Shown here piece after piece: positions 51,431 through 62,114 of a stretch of 64,000 nt of DNA (its first letter is position 1; each line of letters opens with the position of its first letter). The position numbers and the translations under genes are program-made. The DNA is taken from the NCBI RefSeq assembly GCF_001552155.1, contig NZ_BCQQ01000024.1:1-64000 (forward strand), read 5' to 3'. The notes beneath the pieces were generated by a model. That model saw only the letters and a list, made by a program, of their open reading frames with translations, was not told the DNA's origin and ran no database searches. This DNA comes from Actinomadura formosensis NBRC 14204 (GTDB taxonomy: Bacteria; Actinomycetota; Actinomycetes; Streptosporangiales; Streptosporangiaceae).

Positions 51431-53512
51431 ATGAGCATCAGCTATCCGCGGCAGAGCGCCCGCACCCGACGGTTCACCCTCGGGGAACCCCGTGCATTCC
51501 AGATCGCGCCGGACGAGTCGCGCGTCGTCTTCCTGCGTACCAGGGCGGGCGACGACCCTGTGACCTGCCTGTGGACGCTGGACACCGCGACCGGCGAGGA
51601 GCGGTGCGTCGCCGACCCGGCGACGCTGGACGTCCCGGGCGAGGAGGACCTGCCCGCCGAAGAGCGCGCCCGGCGCGAGCGGGCCCGCGAGCAGGCGGGC
51701 GGCATCGTCGGGTACGCCACCGACCAGGCCATGGAGCAGGCCGTCTTCACCCTCGCCGGGCGCCTCTACGTCGCCGACCTCAACACCGCACTCGTCCGCG
51801 AACTACCCGCGCAGACACCCGTGTTCGACCCGCGTCCCGATCCGGCCGGCAAGCGGATCGCCTACGTATCGGGCCGGACGCTACGCCTCATCGAGATGGA
51901 CGGCACCGATGACCGCGCGCTCGTCCAGCCGGAGTCCGACCAGATCTCCTACGGCCTCGCCGAATTCGTCGCGGCGGAGGAGATGGGCCGGCTGCGCGGC
52001 CACTGGTGGTCACCCGACGGCGGAACGCTGCTCGTCGCCCGGGTGGACGAGACGCCGGTACATCGCTGGCACATCGCCGATCCCGCGAACCCCGAGCGTC
52101 CCCCCGCCGAGATCGCCTACCCGGCCGCCGGCACGCCGAACGCGCTGGTGTCGCTGGTGCTGCTCAAGGTGGACGGCCGGCGCGTCGGCATCGGCTGGGA
52201 CCGCGGCATGTTCCCCTACTTCGTCACGGCCGGCTGGGACCGGCACGGCCTGCTGATCGTCGTCCAGCCGCGCGACCAGCGCTCGCAGCGGGTGCTCAGC
52301 GTCGACCCGTCCAACGGCGAGACGTCGCTCGTCCACACCGAGCACGACCCCGTGTGGACGGACATCGTCCCCGGCCTGCCCGCCCGGACGAACGCCGGAG
52401 ACCTCATCTGGACCTCCGAGGACCCCGACACCGACACCCGCCGGCTCACCGTCGCGGGCAAGCCCGTCACGCCGGGCGGCCTGCAGGTCCGGTCGGTGCT
52501 CGGAGCGGACGGCGAGTCGATCCTGTTCACCGCCTCGGAGGAGCCGACCGAGGTGCACCTGTACTCCTACGAGGCGGGCGAGGTGACGCGGCTGACCGAG
52601 GGGCAGGGCGTCTTCGGCGGCCTGCGCTCCGGCGGGGTGACCGTGGTGACGGGCGCGCGGCTCGACCGTCCCGGCACGGAGACCGAGGTGCGCACGCCGT
52701 CCGCCGTGCACCCGGTCGCGTCGTTCGCCGAGACCCCGGTGATCACCCCGCGGGTGGAACTGCTGCGCTGCGGGGACCGCGAGATCCGCACCGCCGTGGT
52801 GCTGCCCACCGGGTGGGAGCCCGGCCAGGGGCGCCTGCCCGTCCTCATGGACCCCTATGGCGGGCCGCACGCCCAGCGCGTCCTCGCCGTCCACCGCATG
52901 TACTGCGAGCCGCAGTGGCTCGCCGACCAGGGGTTCGCCGTCGTGATCGCGGACGGCCGCGGCACCCCGGGGCGCGGCCCGGCCTGGGACCGCGCCGTCC
53001 GCGGCGACTTCGTCGGCCCCGTGCTGGAAGACCAGATCACCGCGCTGGTCGAGGCGGCGCGCCGGCATCCGGACGCGCTCGACCTCGACCGCGTCGGCAT
53101 CCGCGGCTGGTCGTTCGGCGGCTGGCTCTCGGCCCTCGCCGTCCTGCAGCGCCCGGATGTGTTCCATGTGGGCATCGCCGGCGCCCCCGTCACCGACTGG
53201 CACCTGTACGACACCCACTACACCGAGCGCTACCTGGGCCACCCCGACGAGGAGCCGGAGAGCTACGCCGCCAACTCCCTCACCGGGATGGCCGGCGAGC
53301 TGAAGCGGCCCCTCATGATCATCCACGGGCTGGCGGACGACAACGTGGTGGCCGCCCACACCCTGCGGCTGTCGTCGGCGCTGCTGGCCGCCGGCCGCCC
53401 GCACACCGTCCTGCCCCTCTCGGGCGTCACCCACATGACCCCACAGGAGGTCGTCGCGGAGAACCTCCTCCACATCCAGGTCGACTACCTGAAGTCCGCC
53501 CTGTCCGGGTGA
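51431..53512 (+). CDS. S9-family prolyl oligopeptidase/dipeptidyl peptidase IV-like
   Basis: 693 residues. The N-terminal beta-propeller (DPP4-like N domain, to ~430) is followed by an alpha/beta hydrolase. Catalytic serine in GIRGWSFGGWLSAL, acid in IIHGLADDNVVAAH and histidine in LPLSGVTHMTPQE. A WSPDGGTLLVARVDE-like segment marks the propeller. No signal peptide is seen, so it is probably a cytosolic peptidase. It is convergent with the ABC exporter, overlapping by 28 bp. Confidence 0.9.
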   Translation: MSISYPRQSARTRRFTLGEPRAFQIAPDESRVVFLRTRAGDDPVTCLWTLDTATGEERCVADPATLDVPGEEDLPAEERARRERAREQAGGIVGYATDQAMEQAVFTLAGRLYVADLNTALVRELPAQTPVFDPRPDPAGKRIAYVSGRTLRLIEMDGTDDRALVQPESDQISYGLAEFVAAEEMGRLRGHWWSPDGGTLLVARVDETPVHRWHIADPANPERPPAEIAYPAAGTPNALVSLVLLKVDGRRVGIGWDRGMFPYFVTAGWDRHGLLIVVQPRDQRSQRVLSVDPSNGETSLVHTEHDPVWTDIVPGLPARTNAGDLIWTSEDPDTDTRRLTVAGKPVTPGGLQVRSVLGADGESILFTASEEPTEVHLYSYEAGEVTRLTEGQGVFGGLRSGGVTVVTGARLDRPGTETEVRTPSAVHPVASFAETPVITPRVELLRCGDREIRTAVVLPTGWEPGQGRLPVLMDPYGGPHAQRVLAVHRMYCEPQWLADQGFAVVIADGRGTPGRGPAWDRAVRGDFVGPVLEDQITALVEAARRHPDALDLDRVGIRGWSFGGWLSALAVLQRPDVFHVGIAGAPVTDWHLYDTHYTERYLGHPDEEPESYAANSLTGMAGELKRPLMIIHGLADDNVVAAHTLRLSSALLAAGRPHTVLPLSGVTHMTPQEVVAENLLHIQVDYLKSALSG

Positions 53513-55227
53513 CCGCCGTGCCAGGACGCCCAGAGGGCGGCGTAAGGGCCGTTAGCGGCCATCAGCTCGTCGTGGGTGCCTAGTTCGGTGATGCGGCCGT
53601 CCTCCACCACCGCCACACGGTCGGCGTCGTGGGCGGTGTGGAGGCGGTGCGCGATCGCCACGACGGTCCGGCCGTCGAGGACGGCGGCGAGCGAGCGTTC
53701 GAGGCGGCGCGCGGCGCGCGGGTCGAGCAGCGACGTCGCCTCGTCAAGGACGAGCGTGTGCGGGTCGGCGAGGACGAGCCGGGCCAGCGCGAGCTGCTGC
53801 GCCTGGGCGGGCGACAGCGTCGCGCCGCCGGAGCCGACGACGGTGTCCAGGTCCGGCCCGTCCCAGTCGACGGCCGTGAGGACCCGGCGGATCTCGCCGT
53901 CGGACGCGTCCTGGCGGGCCATCACGAGGTTCTCGCGGAGCGAGCCGCGGAACACGTGCTGCTCCTGGGTGACCAGCGCGACCTCGCGGCGCAGGTCGTC
54001 CAGGGGCAGCTCGACCAGCGGGACGCCGCCGACGGTGACCGCGCCGGAGCGGGGGCCGTCGACGCCGGCGAGCAGGCGGCCGAGCGTCGACTTGCCCGCG
54101 CCGCTCGGGCCGACCATCGCGAGGCGTTCGCCGGGGCGCAGGTCGAGGTCCACGCCGTGCAGGACGTCCCGCCCGGGACGGTAGGAGTAGCGGACGTCCC
54201 GCGCCGTGAGCCGTTCCCCGGCCGGGCGGCCGCCGTTCGGCGTCCGGTCGGGCGGGACGTCGCCGACGCCGAGCAGCCGGGCCAGCGACGCGCCGCCGAG
54301 CTGCAGCTCGTCCAGCCACGACAGGAGCGTGTCGACCGGCTCGATGAGCTGCTGCACGTACAGGGTCGCGGCGGTCACCTGCGCGAGCGTCGCCATGCCG
54401 TTGATGTAGAGGAGCCCGCCGACCAGCAGCGTCGACACGACGGGCAGCACGAAACCCATCTCGGCCACGGGGAACAGGACCGTGCGCAGCCGCAGCGTGT
54501 ACCGCTCCACCTTGTAGGAGGCCGCGATGTCGGCGTCGCCGCGCCGGTGCCGGCGGTCGGCGAGGCCGAGCGCCTCGGCGGTCCGGGCGCCCTGGACGGT
54601 CTCGGTCAGCCCGTCGGCGATGCGCGCCCACGCCGCGTGCTCGCCCAGGTAGCCGCCGCGCGCGCGGGGCAGGTACCAGCGCATCACCGCCACCAGCATC
54701 GGGACGGCGACCAGCGCGGGCAGCGCGACGAGCGGCCCGTTGAGCAGCAGCGCGCCGACCGTGAGCCCGCCGACGACGCTCGCGACGAGGGTCTCCGGCA
54801 TCGCGTACCGGACGGAGGTGCCCAGCGTGTCCACGTCGCGGGACGCGCGGCTGACGAGGTCGCCGGTGCCCGCGCGCTCGACCGTGGACAGCGGCAGCGC
54901 CAGCACCCGGTCGACGAACTCCTCGCGCAGCTCGGCCAGGACCCGCTCGCCCAGCTTCGCGGACGCGAGGTAGGCGTACCGGATCAGCACGCCCTGGGCG
55001 ATGACGAACGCGGCGATGGCGAGGCCGGTGGTGTCGATGTCGGCGCGGCCGTCGCGGACGTCCTCGACGAGGGCGCCGAGCAGCCGCGGCGTCACCAGGC
55101 CGGTCACGGCGGCCAGCGCGTGCAGGGCCAGCACCCCGGCGAGGGCGCGGGGGTGCCGCAGCACGAGCCGCCGCGCGTACGCCCGCACCTGCGCGGGGCC
55201 GGCGACCGGGAGGGTCTCGGCGCTCAC
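53485..55227 (-). CDS. ABC exporter half-transporter with a full Walker A
   Basis: 580 residues: six-helix permease (~20-310) fused to an ATPase. Walker A is MVGPSGAGKST and Walker B LVLDEATSLLD. The signature is LSPAQAQQLALARL rather than LSGGQ. Overlaps the partner gene by four bases (55224-55227). The divergent signature pairs with the degenerate Walker A of the partner, as expected for heterodimeric exporters with one consensus site. Confidence 0.93.
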   Translation of the reverse strand: MSAETLPVAGPAQVRAYARRLVLRHPRALAGVLALHALAAVTGLVTPRLLGALVEDVRDGRADIDTTGLAIAAFVIAQGVLIRYAYLASAKLGERVLAELREEFVDRVLALPLSTVERAGTGDLVSRASRDVDTLGTSVRYAMPETLVASVVGGLTVGALLLNGPLVALPALVAVPMLVAVMRWYLPRARGGYLGEHAAWARIADGLTETVQGARTAEALGLADRRHRRGDADIAASYKVERYTLRLRTVLFPVAEMGFVLPVVSTLLVGGLLYINGMATLAQVTAATLYVQQLIEPVDTLLSWLDELQLGGASLARLLGVGDVPPDRTPNGGRPAGERLTARDVRYSYRPGRDVLHGVDLDLRPGERLAMVGPSGAGKSTLGRLLAGVDGPRSGAVTVGGVPLVELPLDDLRREVALVTQEQHVFRGSLRENLVMARQDASDGEIRRVLTAVDWDGPDLDTVVGSGGATLSPAQAQQLALARLVLADPHTLVLDEATSLLDPRAARRLERSLAAVLDGRTVVAIAHRLHTAHDADRVAVVEDGRITELGTHDELMAANGPYAALWASWHGGHPDRADFR

Positions 55228-56978
55228 ATGCCCGCCCTTTCTGCGGCCTCTCCTCTGGTGACGGTGGCCGCGTAGCGCGGCTCGGTCTCCAGGAGGTCGC
55301 GGTGGGTTCCTTCTGCGATGACCTGCCCGTCCTGGACGAAGGCCACGTGGTCGGCGCGGTCCAGCATCAGCGGGCTCGTTGTGCAGACCACGGTGGTGCG
55401 GCCCACGCGCGCTTGGCCGAGCCTGGCGGCGATACGTGCCTCGGTGTGCGCGTCCACCGCGCTGGTCGGCTCCACCAGGATGAGGACGTCGGGGTCGTAT
55501 ACGAGCGCCCGTGCAAGGCGAAGGCGCTGTTGCTGGCCGCCGGAGAACTCTCGTCCGGCCTCGGCTACATGCGCGTCCAGTCCGACCGAGGCGACGACGT
55601 CCTCGGCACAGGCGGCATGGATCGCGGCCCTCAGCGCCGCTTCGTCGCCGTCCGGTGCCAGGGATTCGTGCAGCGGCCCCGAGAACAGGCGGTCCTCGTT
55701 GACGGCGACCAGAATCCGTTTCCGGACGTCCGCGACCTCGTACAGCGGGACGCCGCCGAAGTCGACCTCGCCGCCGGTGTACCGGCCGAGCCGGTCGGCG
55801 ATCACCTGCGCGTCGCGCGGGTCGGCCGCCGCGAGCGCGGTCACCCGGCCCGGCCGCACGACCAGCCCGGATGCGATGTCGACCAGCTCGGAGTCCGCCG
55901 CGGGACGGGCCGTCCCGGTGCCCGGCAGCTCGGGGTCGAGCCGCAGCAGCGCGGTCACCCGGCCCGCCGCGACCATCCCCTTGGTGATCTTCCCGGCGGC
56001 CTCGCCGAGCGTCTTCAGCGGCACGATCAGGAACACCGCGTAGCCGTAGAACGCGACCAGCTCACCGACGCCGATCTCCCCCCTGACCGCGAACCGGGCA
56101 CCGGCCCAGGTCACCAGCGCGATCAGCAGGCCGGGCAGCAGCACCTCGGCGCCGTTCATCCGGGTCTCGGCCCGCGCGGCCGCCACCCCGGCGGCGCGCA
56201 CCCGCCGCGACTCGGCGCGGTAGCGGCCGGAGAACAGCCGCTCGCCGCCGATGCCGCGCAGTACCCGCAGGCCCGCGACGAGGTCGGTGGCGTGGGTGTT
56301 CAGCTCGCCGACCAGCTCGCGGTGCGCCAGCTCGCGGTCGCGGTAGGGGCGCAGCAGCGGCGCCGCGATCGCCAGGATCAGCGGGACGCCGACCAGCACG
56401 ATCAGGCCGAGCGGCGGCGACGTGCTCAGCAGCATCGCGGCCACGACGACGATCGCGACGACGGCGCCCGACGCACGCGACACGATGTCCAGCGAGTCGC
56501 CGATGTGCGACACGTCCGACAGGCCGATGCTGACCACCTCGCCCGCGCTCAGCCGTTTCGGCAGCGTCGCGCCGAGCCGGGTGGCCTGCCGGGTGACGAG
56601 CTGGACCGTCCGGTAGGCCGCCGCGAGCCAGTTGTACACGGCGAACCGGTGCCGGACGGCGCCGGTGGCGGCCTGGACGACGCCGAGGCCGAACAGGACG
56701 GCGGACCAGGTCACGAGGGCGCGCTCGTCCCGCGCCGCGACGCCGTCGCCGATGGCGCGGCCGATCGCGGCGGGCATCAGTGCCTGGCTGAGCATCCAGA
56801 CCACGCCGAAGAGCGCGCCGGCGGTGATGCTGCGCCACTGGAGGCGCAGCAGCCACAGCAGGTAGCGGGCGGGAGCTCGGCGATCGGCGCCGGAGTCGCG
56901 CCGGGAGCCGCGGGGGGACCTCCCCCCTCGAACAGCGTGGTCGGGTCTGCCAGGATCTTTCTCCGGCAACGACTTCAC
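55224..56978 (-). CDS. ABC exporter half-transporter with degenerate Walker A
   Basis: 584 residues: six-helix permease (~45-330) fused to an ATPase whose Walker A is replaced by AAADPRDAQ (no Lys). Walker B reads LILVEPTSAVD, losing the Asp. The signature FSGGQQQRLRLARAL is intact, so this subunit supplies the signature for the partner's active site. GTG 56978 is the start used. Together the pair form a heterodimeric exporter. Confidence 0.93.
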   Translation of the reverse strand: MKSLPEKDPGRPDHAVRGGRSPRGSRRDSGADRRAPARYLLWLLRLQWRSITAGALFGVVWMLSQALMPAAIGRAIGDGVAARDERALVTWSAVLFGLGVVQAATGAVRHRFAVYNWLAAAYRTVQLVTRQATRLGATLPKRLSAGEVVSIGLSDVSHIGDSLDIVSRASGAVVAIVVVAAMLLSTSPPLGLIVLVGVPLILAIAAPLLRPYRDRELAHRELVGELNTHATDLVAGLRVLRGIGGERLFSGRYRAESRRVRAAGVAAARAETRMNGAEVLLPGLLIALVTWAGARFAVRGEIGVGELVAFYGYAVFLIVPLKTLGEAAGKITKGMVAAGRVTALLRLDPELPGTGTARPAADSELVDIASGLVVRPGRVTALAAADPRDAQVIADRLGRYTGGEVDFGGVPLYEVADVRKRILVAVNEDRLFSGPLHESLAPDGDEAALRAAIHAACAEDVVASVGLDAHVAEAGREFSGGQQQRLRLARALVYDPDVLILVEPTSAVDAHTEARIAARLGQARVGRTTVVCTTSPLMLDRADHVAFVQDGQVIAEGTHRDLLETEPRYAATVTRGEAAERAGM

Positions 56979-57278
56979 GGGACGAAAGGTTATGCAGCGA
57001 GACGCTCGGTTCTCGACTGGTTTTTCACCAGCTCGGACGCGTTTCGGGCAGACCGGAAAACGCGATCAGGGCGCGCGCCGGGGATGCGCCGAGATGGGAC
57101 GACACGCTAAGGTCTGGAACGTACGGAGCGACGCTTCCCCCGCTCCTTGAGCCGGGACCCTGGCGGCTAGGCCGATGCCGCTGCCCCGGCGCAGCCGCTC
57201 GCACCTTCCCGCAGCCGCGGGAACAAGTGGTGTGCTACCGCCGTTGCCAGTGCCGTCAGCCCGACTTCCGGAAGCCCT
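56979..57278. other. Intergenic region between the ABC exporter and the SpoIIE gene
   Basis: 300 bp holding two divergent promoters. I see a short hairpin CTGGT/ACCAG near 57018 but no recognisable operator, small gene or RNA. Confidence 0.4.
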
Positions 57279-58511
57279 GTGAGCACGATCAGCCATCAGA
57301 CGCACCATTTCACGCCGGGGACCGAGGACAGGATCGATCTGCTCCTCATCGACGACGACCCCTCCGACGTCCTCATGGTCGAGAAGATGCTCGCCGAAAG
57401 CGGCCTGGACGTCGGGATCACCGTCGCGGGCGACCTCGTCGCCGCCCGGCGGACCCTGACGCGCCGCACCCAGTGCATCATCGTGGACCTCTCCACCCCC
57501 GGCATCGACCGGCTGGAGGGGCTCCGCCAGGTACTCGCGCTGTCCGGGCCCGCCGCCGTCGTCGTCCTGACCGGCCTGGACGACGCCTACCTCGGCGTTC
57601 AGGCGGTCGCCGCCGGCGCCGAGGACTACCTGGTCAAGCAGGAGGTCGACGGGCCGCTGCTGGCCCGCGCCATCCGCTACGCCATCGAGCGCAAGCGCTC
57701 GGAGGAGACCGGGCGGCGGCTCGTCGAGGCGCGCATCCTCGGGCGCGAGAACGCCCGGCTGGAGCGCGGGCTGCTGCCCGTCCCGCTGATCGACGACCCG
57801 TCGCTGCGGCACCACACCCGCTACCGGCCCGGCCGGCGGCGCGCGCTGCTCGGCGGCGACTTCTACGACACCGTGCAGACCAAGGGCGGCGCCGTCCACC
57901 TGATGATCGGGGACGTGTGCGGGCACGGCCCGGACGAGGCGGCCCTCGGCGTCCAGCTCCGGATGGCGTGGCGGACGCTCGTGCTCGCCGGGCACACCGG
58001 CGAGCAGCTGCTCGGCACCCTCGACACCGTCCTCGGGCACGAGCGGCGCAGCGAGGAGATCTTCACCACGCTCTGCATGATCACGATCGCGCCGTCCCGG
58101 CGGACCGCCCGGATGCATCTCGCCGGGCATCCCGCGCCGCTGCTGTTCCGCGGCACCCCCGGGCAGGAGGGCGAGGTCGCGGCGCTGCCCGAGTACGCGC
58201 ACGGCCCGGCGCTCGGCCTGGTGCCCGGCGCCGAGTGGCCGACCACCGAGATCGACCTCGGCGAGTCCTGGGGGCTGATGCTCTACACCGACGGCCTGAT
58301 CGAGGGGAAGGTCGGCGCGGGCTCCGACCGGCTCGGCACCGACGGGCTCGTCGATCTGGCTCGGAAGGCGCACGACACGGGCGCCACCGGACGCGGCCTC
58401 ATCGACCGGCTGGTGACCGATGTGGAACGTCTCAACGGGGACGCCCTGACCGATGACCTGGCCGTCCTGCTGCTGTCACGGCAGCACGGCGTGGTGCCCG
58501 TGAGGCACTGA
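57279..58511 (+). CDS. Receiver-domain SpoIIE-type phosphatase
   Basis: 410 residues from GTG 57279. The receiver at ~20-140 has LIDDDPSD, phospho-acceptor IIVDLSTPG and VKQEVDG. A short helical linker (ERKRSEETGRRLVEARIL) leads to a PP2C-like SpoIIE domain with GGDFYDT, MIGDVCGHGPDEA, LMLYTDGLIEG and DDLAVLLL (metal aspartates). This RsbU/RssB-like protein would dephosphorylate an anti-sigma-factor antagonist on command of a histidine kinase. No partner kinase or anti-sigma gene is next to it. Confidence 0.9.
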   Translation: MSTISHQTHHFTPGTEDRIDLLLIDDDPSDVLMVEKMLAESGLDVGITVAGDLVAARRTLTRRTQCIIVDLSTPGIDRLEGLRQVLALSGPAAVVVLTGLDDAYLGVQAVAAGAEDYLVKQEVDGPLLARAIRYAIERKRSEETGRRLVEARILGRENARLERGLLPVPLIDDPSLRHHTRYRPGRRRALLGGDFYDTVQTKGGAVHLMIGDVCGHGPDEAALGVQLRMAWRTLVLAGHTGEQLLGTLDTVLGHERRSEEIFTTLCMITIAPSRRTARMHLAGHPAPLLFRGTPGQEGEVAALPEYAHGPALGLVPGAEWPTTEIDLGESWGLMLYTDGLIEGKVGAGSDRLGTDGLVDLARKAHDTGATGRGLIDRLVTDVERLNGDALTDDLAVLLLSRQHGVVPVRH

Positions 58512-58548
58512 CCACAACTTCCTGACTTTCGTCAACGTTTTCTCGATC

Positions 58549-58563
58549 ACTCTCCCGGAGAGT
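58549..58563. other. Palindrome ACTCTCCCGGAGAGT
   Basis: Arms ACTCTC/GAGAGT around CCG, in the gap between the SpoIIE gene and sdhC. It may be a terminator remnant or a regulatory site; no T tract follows. Confidence 0.35.
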
Positions 58564-58575
58564 TCCCGAACACTC

Positions 58576-58591
58576 TGTGAGGTCACTCACC
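58576..58591. promoter_or_regulatory. CRP/GlxR-like site TGTGAGGTCACTCACC upstream of sdhC
   Basis: Matches the CRP-family consensus TGTGANNTNNNTCACA at all but the last base, 113 bp upstream of the sdhC start. In corynebacteria the CRP homologue GlxR is known to act on sdhCAB, so cAMP control is plausible here. Confidence 0.6.
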
Positions 58592-58703
58592 CGACGGAAC
58601 GTTACAAAACGGCCACAACAGCCGTTCTGCGTGCATTCATAGCCTGCGGCTATCGCCACCAGTGCGCTGATGACTTGGAACTATTCTCCGATCCGGACAT
58701 AGC

Positions 58704-59402
58704 GTGCAGGCCGTGGCTATAGCGATACCTGCGATCTACCGGTCAACCGTCGGCAAGAAGGCCGTCATGGCGGTGACCGGCGGCGTCCTCGTGCTGTTCC
58801 TGATCACGCACATGCTCGGGAACCTGAAGATCTTCCTCGGCGCGGACGAGTTCAACCACTACGCGCACTGGCTGCGCACGATCGGTGAGCCCGCGGTACC
58901 GCACCGGACCGTCCTGACGCTCCTTGAGGCCGTGCTCGCCGTCTCGGTCGTGCTGCACATGTGGTCGGCGGTGTCGCTCGCCCGCCGCGCCTCCGCCGCG
59001 CGCCCGGTCAAGTACCAGTCCAAGAAGAAGTCGCACGCGCAGGGCTATGCCACCCACACGATGCGGTACGGCGGCGTCATCATCGCGGTCTACATCATCT
59101 GGCACCTGCTGGACCTCACGTTCTTCGTCGTGAACCCCAAGGGTTCCGACGCCACCCCCTACGAGCGGCTCGTCGCCGACTTCGACCCGTCCCGCTGGTA
59201 CATCACCATCTGGTACATCGTCGCCGTCCTCCTCGTCGGCCTGCACCTCAACCACGGCATCTGGAGCGCGTTCCAGACGCTCGGGCTGCGCGGCCCGCGC
59301 ACCCACAACGCCCTGCGGGGCCTCGCCGCGACCCTCGCCGCGCTGATCACGCTCGGCTTCGTCGCCATCCCCGTCTCCATCACGTTCGGATGGGTGAGCT
59401 GA
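58704..59402 (+). CDS. sdhC: Succinate dehydrogenase cytochrome b558 subunit
   Basis: 232 residues from GTG 58704 (GTG 58713 also possible). Five membrane helices with histidines for two hemes: [40 protein letters not shown] and [11 protein letters not shown]. The long single anchor without an sdhD matches the type B, three-subunit SDH of Bacillus and actinobacteria. It carries electrons to menaquinone at the membrane. sdhA follows after five bases. Confidence 0.93.
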   Translation: MQAVAIAIPAIYRSTVGKKAVMAVTGGVLVLFLITHMLGNLKIFLGADEFNHYAHWLRTIGEPAVPHRTVLTLLEAVLAVSVVLHMWSAVSLARRASAARPVKYQSKKKSHAQGYATHTMRYGGVIIAVYIIWHLLDLTFFVVNPKGSDATPYERLVADFDPSRWYITIWYIVAVLLVGLHLNHGIWSAFQTLGLRGPRTHNALRGLAATLAALITLGFVAIPVSITFGWVS

Positions 59403-59407
59403 CCACC

Positions 59408-61345
59408 ATGACCGACAGCTTCTACAAGTCCGGCGAGCCGATCGCCGACGCCAAGGCGCCCAAGGGCCCCATCGAGGACCGCTGGACGACCCGCAAGTTC
59501 GAGGCCAAGCAGGTCAACCCGGCCAACAAGCGCAAGAAGAAGATCATCATCATCGGGACGGGGCTCGCCGGCGGCTCCGCCGGCGCCACCCTCGGCGAGG
59601 CCGGCTACCACGTCATCCAGTTCTGCTTCCAGGACTCCCCGCGCCGCGCGCACTCGATCGCCGCGCAGGGCGGCATCAACGCCGCCAAGAACTACCGCAA
59701 CGACGGCGACAGCGTGTACCGGCTGTTCTACGAGACGGTCAAGGGCGGCGACTTCCGGTCCCGCGAGTCGAACGTGCACCGGCTCGCCGACATCTCCCGG
59801 CAGATCATCGACCAGTGCGTCGCGCAGGGCGTCCCGTTCGCCCGCGAGTACGGCGGCCTGCTCGACAACCGCTCGTTCGGCGGGACGCAGGTCTCCCGCA
59901 CCTTCTACGCCCGCGGGCAGACGGGCCAGCAGCTCCTGCTCGGCGCCTACCAGGCGCTGATGCGGCAGGTCGACGCCGGGAACGTGGAACTGCACCCGCG
60001 GCACGAGATGCTCGACCTGATCATGGAGGACGGGCGGGCGCGCGGCGTCGTCGTCCGGAACCTCATCACCGGCGAGATCAAGCACTACACGGCGGACGCG
60101 GTCGTGCTGGCGTCCGGCGGCTACGGCAACGTGTACTTCCTGTCCACGAACGCGATGGGCTCGAACGTCACCGCGTCCTGGCGCGCCCACCGGCACGGCG
60201 CCCTGTTCGCCAACCCGTGCTACACGCAGATCCACCCGACGTGCATCCCGGTCAGCGGCGACCACCAGTCGAAGCTGACGCTGATGTCGGAGTCGCTGCG
60301 CAACGACGGCCGGGTGTGGGTGCCGAAGAAGGCCGGTGACACCCGCAAGCCCTACGACATCCCCGAGGACGAGCGCGACTACTACCTGGAGCGCATCTAC
60401 CCGTCCTTCGGCAACCTCGTCCCGCGCGACATCGCCTCCCGCGCGGCGAAGAACGTCTGCGACGAGGGACGCGGCGTCGGCCCCGGCGGCCTCGGCGTCT
60501 ACCTCGACTTCGCGGACGCCATCGCGCGGCTCGGCCGGGACAAGGTCGAGGCCAAGTACGGCAACCTCTTCGAGATGTACGAGCGCATCACCGGCGAGAA
60601 CCCCTACGACACGCCGATGCGCATCTACCCCGCCGTCCACTACACGATGGGCGGCCTGTGGGTGGACTACGACCTGGAGTCCACCATCCCGGGCCTGTTC
60701 GTGATCGGTGAGGCGAACTTCTCCGACCACGGCGCGAACCGGCTCGGCGCGTCCGCGCTGATGCAGGGCCTCGCGGACGGCTACTTCGTCCTGCCGAACA
60801 CGATCGGCGACTACATCGCCCGCAACAGCCTCCCCCCGGTCGCCGACACGGCGATCACCGAGGCCGAAGACAGGGTGAAGACCCAGATCGACAGGCTGCT
60901 GTCGATCGACGGGGACCGTTCCGTCGACTCCTTCCACCGCGAACTCGGCCACATCATGTGGGAGTACTGCGGCATGGAGCGCACCGAGGAGGGGCTGCGC
61001 AAGGCGCTGGAGCTCATCCCGGCGCTGCGCGCGGAGTTCTGGACGCGCGTCAAGGTGACCGGCAAGGGCGAGGAGCTGAACCAGCAGCTGGAGAAGGCCG
61101 GCCGCGTCGCCGACTTCTTCGAGCTGGCCGAGCTGATGGTCATCGACGCGCTGCACCGCACCGAGTCCTGCGGCGGCCACTTCCGGGCCGAGAGCCAGGA
61201 CGAGGACGGCGAGGCCCAGCGCGACGACGACAACTTCGGCTACGTCGCCGCCTGGGAATGGGCCGGGGAGGGCGGGCAGCCCGTCCTCCACAAGGAGGCC
61301 CTGGACTTCGAATACGTCAAGCCGACTCAGAGGTCGTACAAGTAA
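59408..61345 (+). CDS. sdhA: Succinate dehydrogenase flavoprotein subunit
   Basis: 645 residues from ATG 59408. The FAD motif [22 protein letters not shown] is followed by [17 protein letters not shown], where the His is the covalent FAD attachment site. HPTCIPVSG and ARGVVVRNL belong to the substrate domain. The catalytic block [36 protein letters not shown] is intact. It oxidises succinate to fumarate in the TCA cycle and respiratory chain. Confidence 0.95.
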   Translation: MTDSFYKSGEPIADAKAPKGPIEDRWTTRKFEAKQVNPANKRKKKIIIIGTGLAGGSAGATLGEAGYHVIQFCFQDSPRRAHSIAAQGGINAAKNYRNDGDSVYRLFYETVKGGDFRSRESNVHRLADISRQIIDQCVAQGVPFAREYGGLLDNRSFGGTQVSRTFYARGQTGQQLLLGAYQALMRQVDAGNVELHPRHEMLDLIMEDGRARGVVVRNLITGEIKHYTADAVVLASGGYGNVYFLSTNAMGSNVTASWRAHRHGALFANPCYTQIHPTCIPVSGDHQSKLTLMSESLRNDGRVWVPKKAGDTRKPYDIPEDERDYYLERIYPSFGNLVPRDIASRAAKNVCDEGRGVGPGGLGVYLDFADAIARLGRDKVEAKYGNLFEMYERITGENPYDTPMRIYPAVHYTMGGLWVDYDLESTIPGLFVIGEANFSDHGANRLGASALMQGLADGYFVLPNTIGDYIARNSLPPVADTAITEAEDRVKTQIDRLLSIDGDRSVDSFHRELGHIMWEYCGMERTEEGLRKALELIPALRAEFWTRVKVTGKGEELNQQLEKAGRVADFFELAELMVIDALHRTESCGGHFRAESQDEDGEAQRDDDNFGYVAAWEWAGEGGQPVLHKEALDFEYVKPTQRSYK

Positions 61346-61347
61346 TC

Positions 61348-62100
61348 ATGAAGCTCACACTGCGCGTCTGGCGCCAGAGCGGCCCCCAGGACAAGGGTGG
61401 AATGGTCGAGTACAAGCTCGACGACGTCTCCCCCGACGCATCGTTCCTGGAGATGCTGGACGTCCTCAACGAGAAGCTCATCGCGTCCGGCGAGGAGCCG
61501 GTCGCGTTCGACCACGACTGCCGCGAGGGCATCTGCGGCATGTGCTCGCTGGTCATCAACGGCACCCCGCACGGCCCGGAGCGCGCCACCACCACGTGCC
61601 AGCTCCATATGCGCAAGTTCCGGGACGGCGAGGTCATCGACGTCGAGCCGTGGCGGGCCAAGGCGTTCCCGGTCGTGAAGGACCTGGTCGTCGACCGCTC
61701 GGCATTCGACCGGATCATCCAGTCCGGCGGCTACATCACCGCCCCGACCGGCACCGCCCCCGAGGCGCACTCGACGCCCGTCCCGAAGCCGGACGCCGAC
61801 CGCGCGTTCGAGGCCGCCGAGTGCATCGGCTGCGGCGCCTGCGTCGCGGCCTGCCCGAACGGCTCCGCGGCCCTGTTCCTGGGCGCCAAGGTCACCCACC
61901 TCGGCCTGATGCCGCAGGGGCAGCCGGAACGCTGGGACCGTGTCGTGTCCATGCTGGAGACCCACGACGAGGAGGGCTTCGGCGGCTGCACCAACACCGG
62001 TGAGTGCACCGCCGCCTGCCCGAAGGGGATCCCGCTCGACGTCATCGGCCGCCTCAACGGCGACTACCTGAAGGCGACCGCGGGCGGAAAGAAGCGGTAG
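61348..62100 (+). CDS. sdhB: Succinate dehydrogenase iron-sulfur subunit
   Basis: 250 residues from ATG 61348, two bases after sdhA. N-terminal 2Fe-2S domain has [16 protein letters not shown] and a later TCQLHM cysteine. The C-terminal domain has [13 protein letters not shown] (4Fe-4S) and [16 protein letters not shown]. It passes electrons from SdhA to the SdhC hemes. Confidence 0.95.
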   Translation: MKLTLRVWRQSGPQDKGGMVEYKLDDVSPDASFLEMLDVLNEKLIASGEEPVAFDHDCREGICGMCSLVINGTPHGPERATTTCQLHMRKFRDGEVIDVEPWRAKAFPVVKDLVVDRSAFDRIIQSGGYITAPTGTAPEAHSTPVPKPDADRAFEAAECIGCGACVAACPNGSAALFLGAKVTHLGLMPQGQPERWDRVVSMLETHDEEGFGGCTNTGECTAACPKGIPLDVIGRLNGDYLKATAGGKKR

Positions 62101-62114
62101 CCCACCCTCGATCT

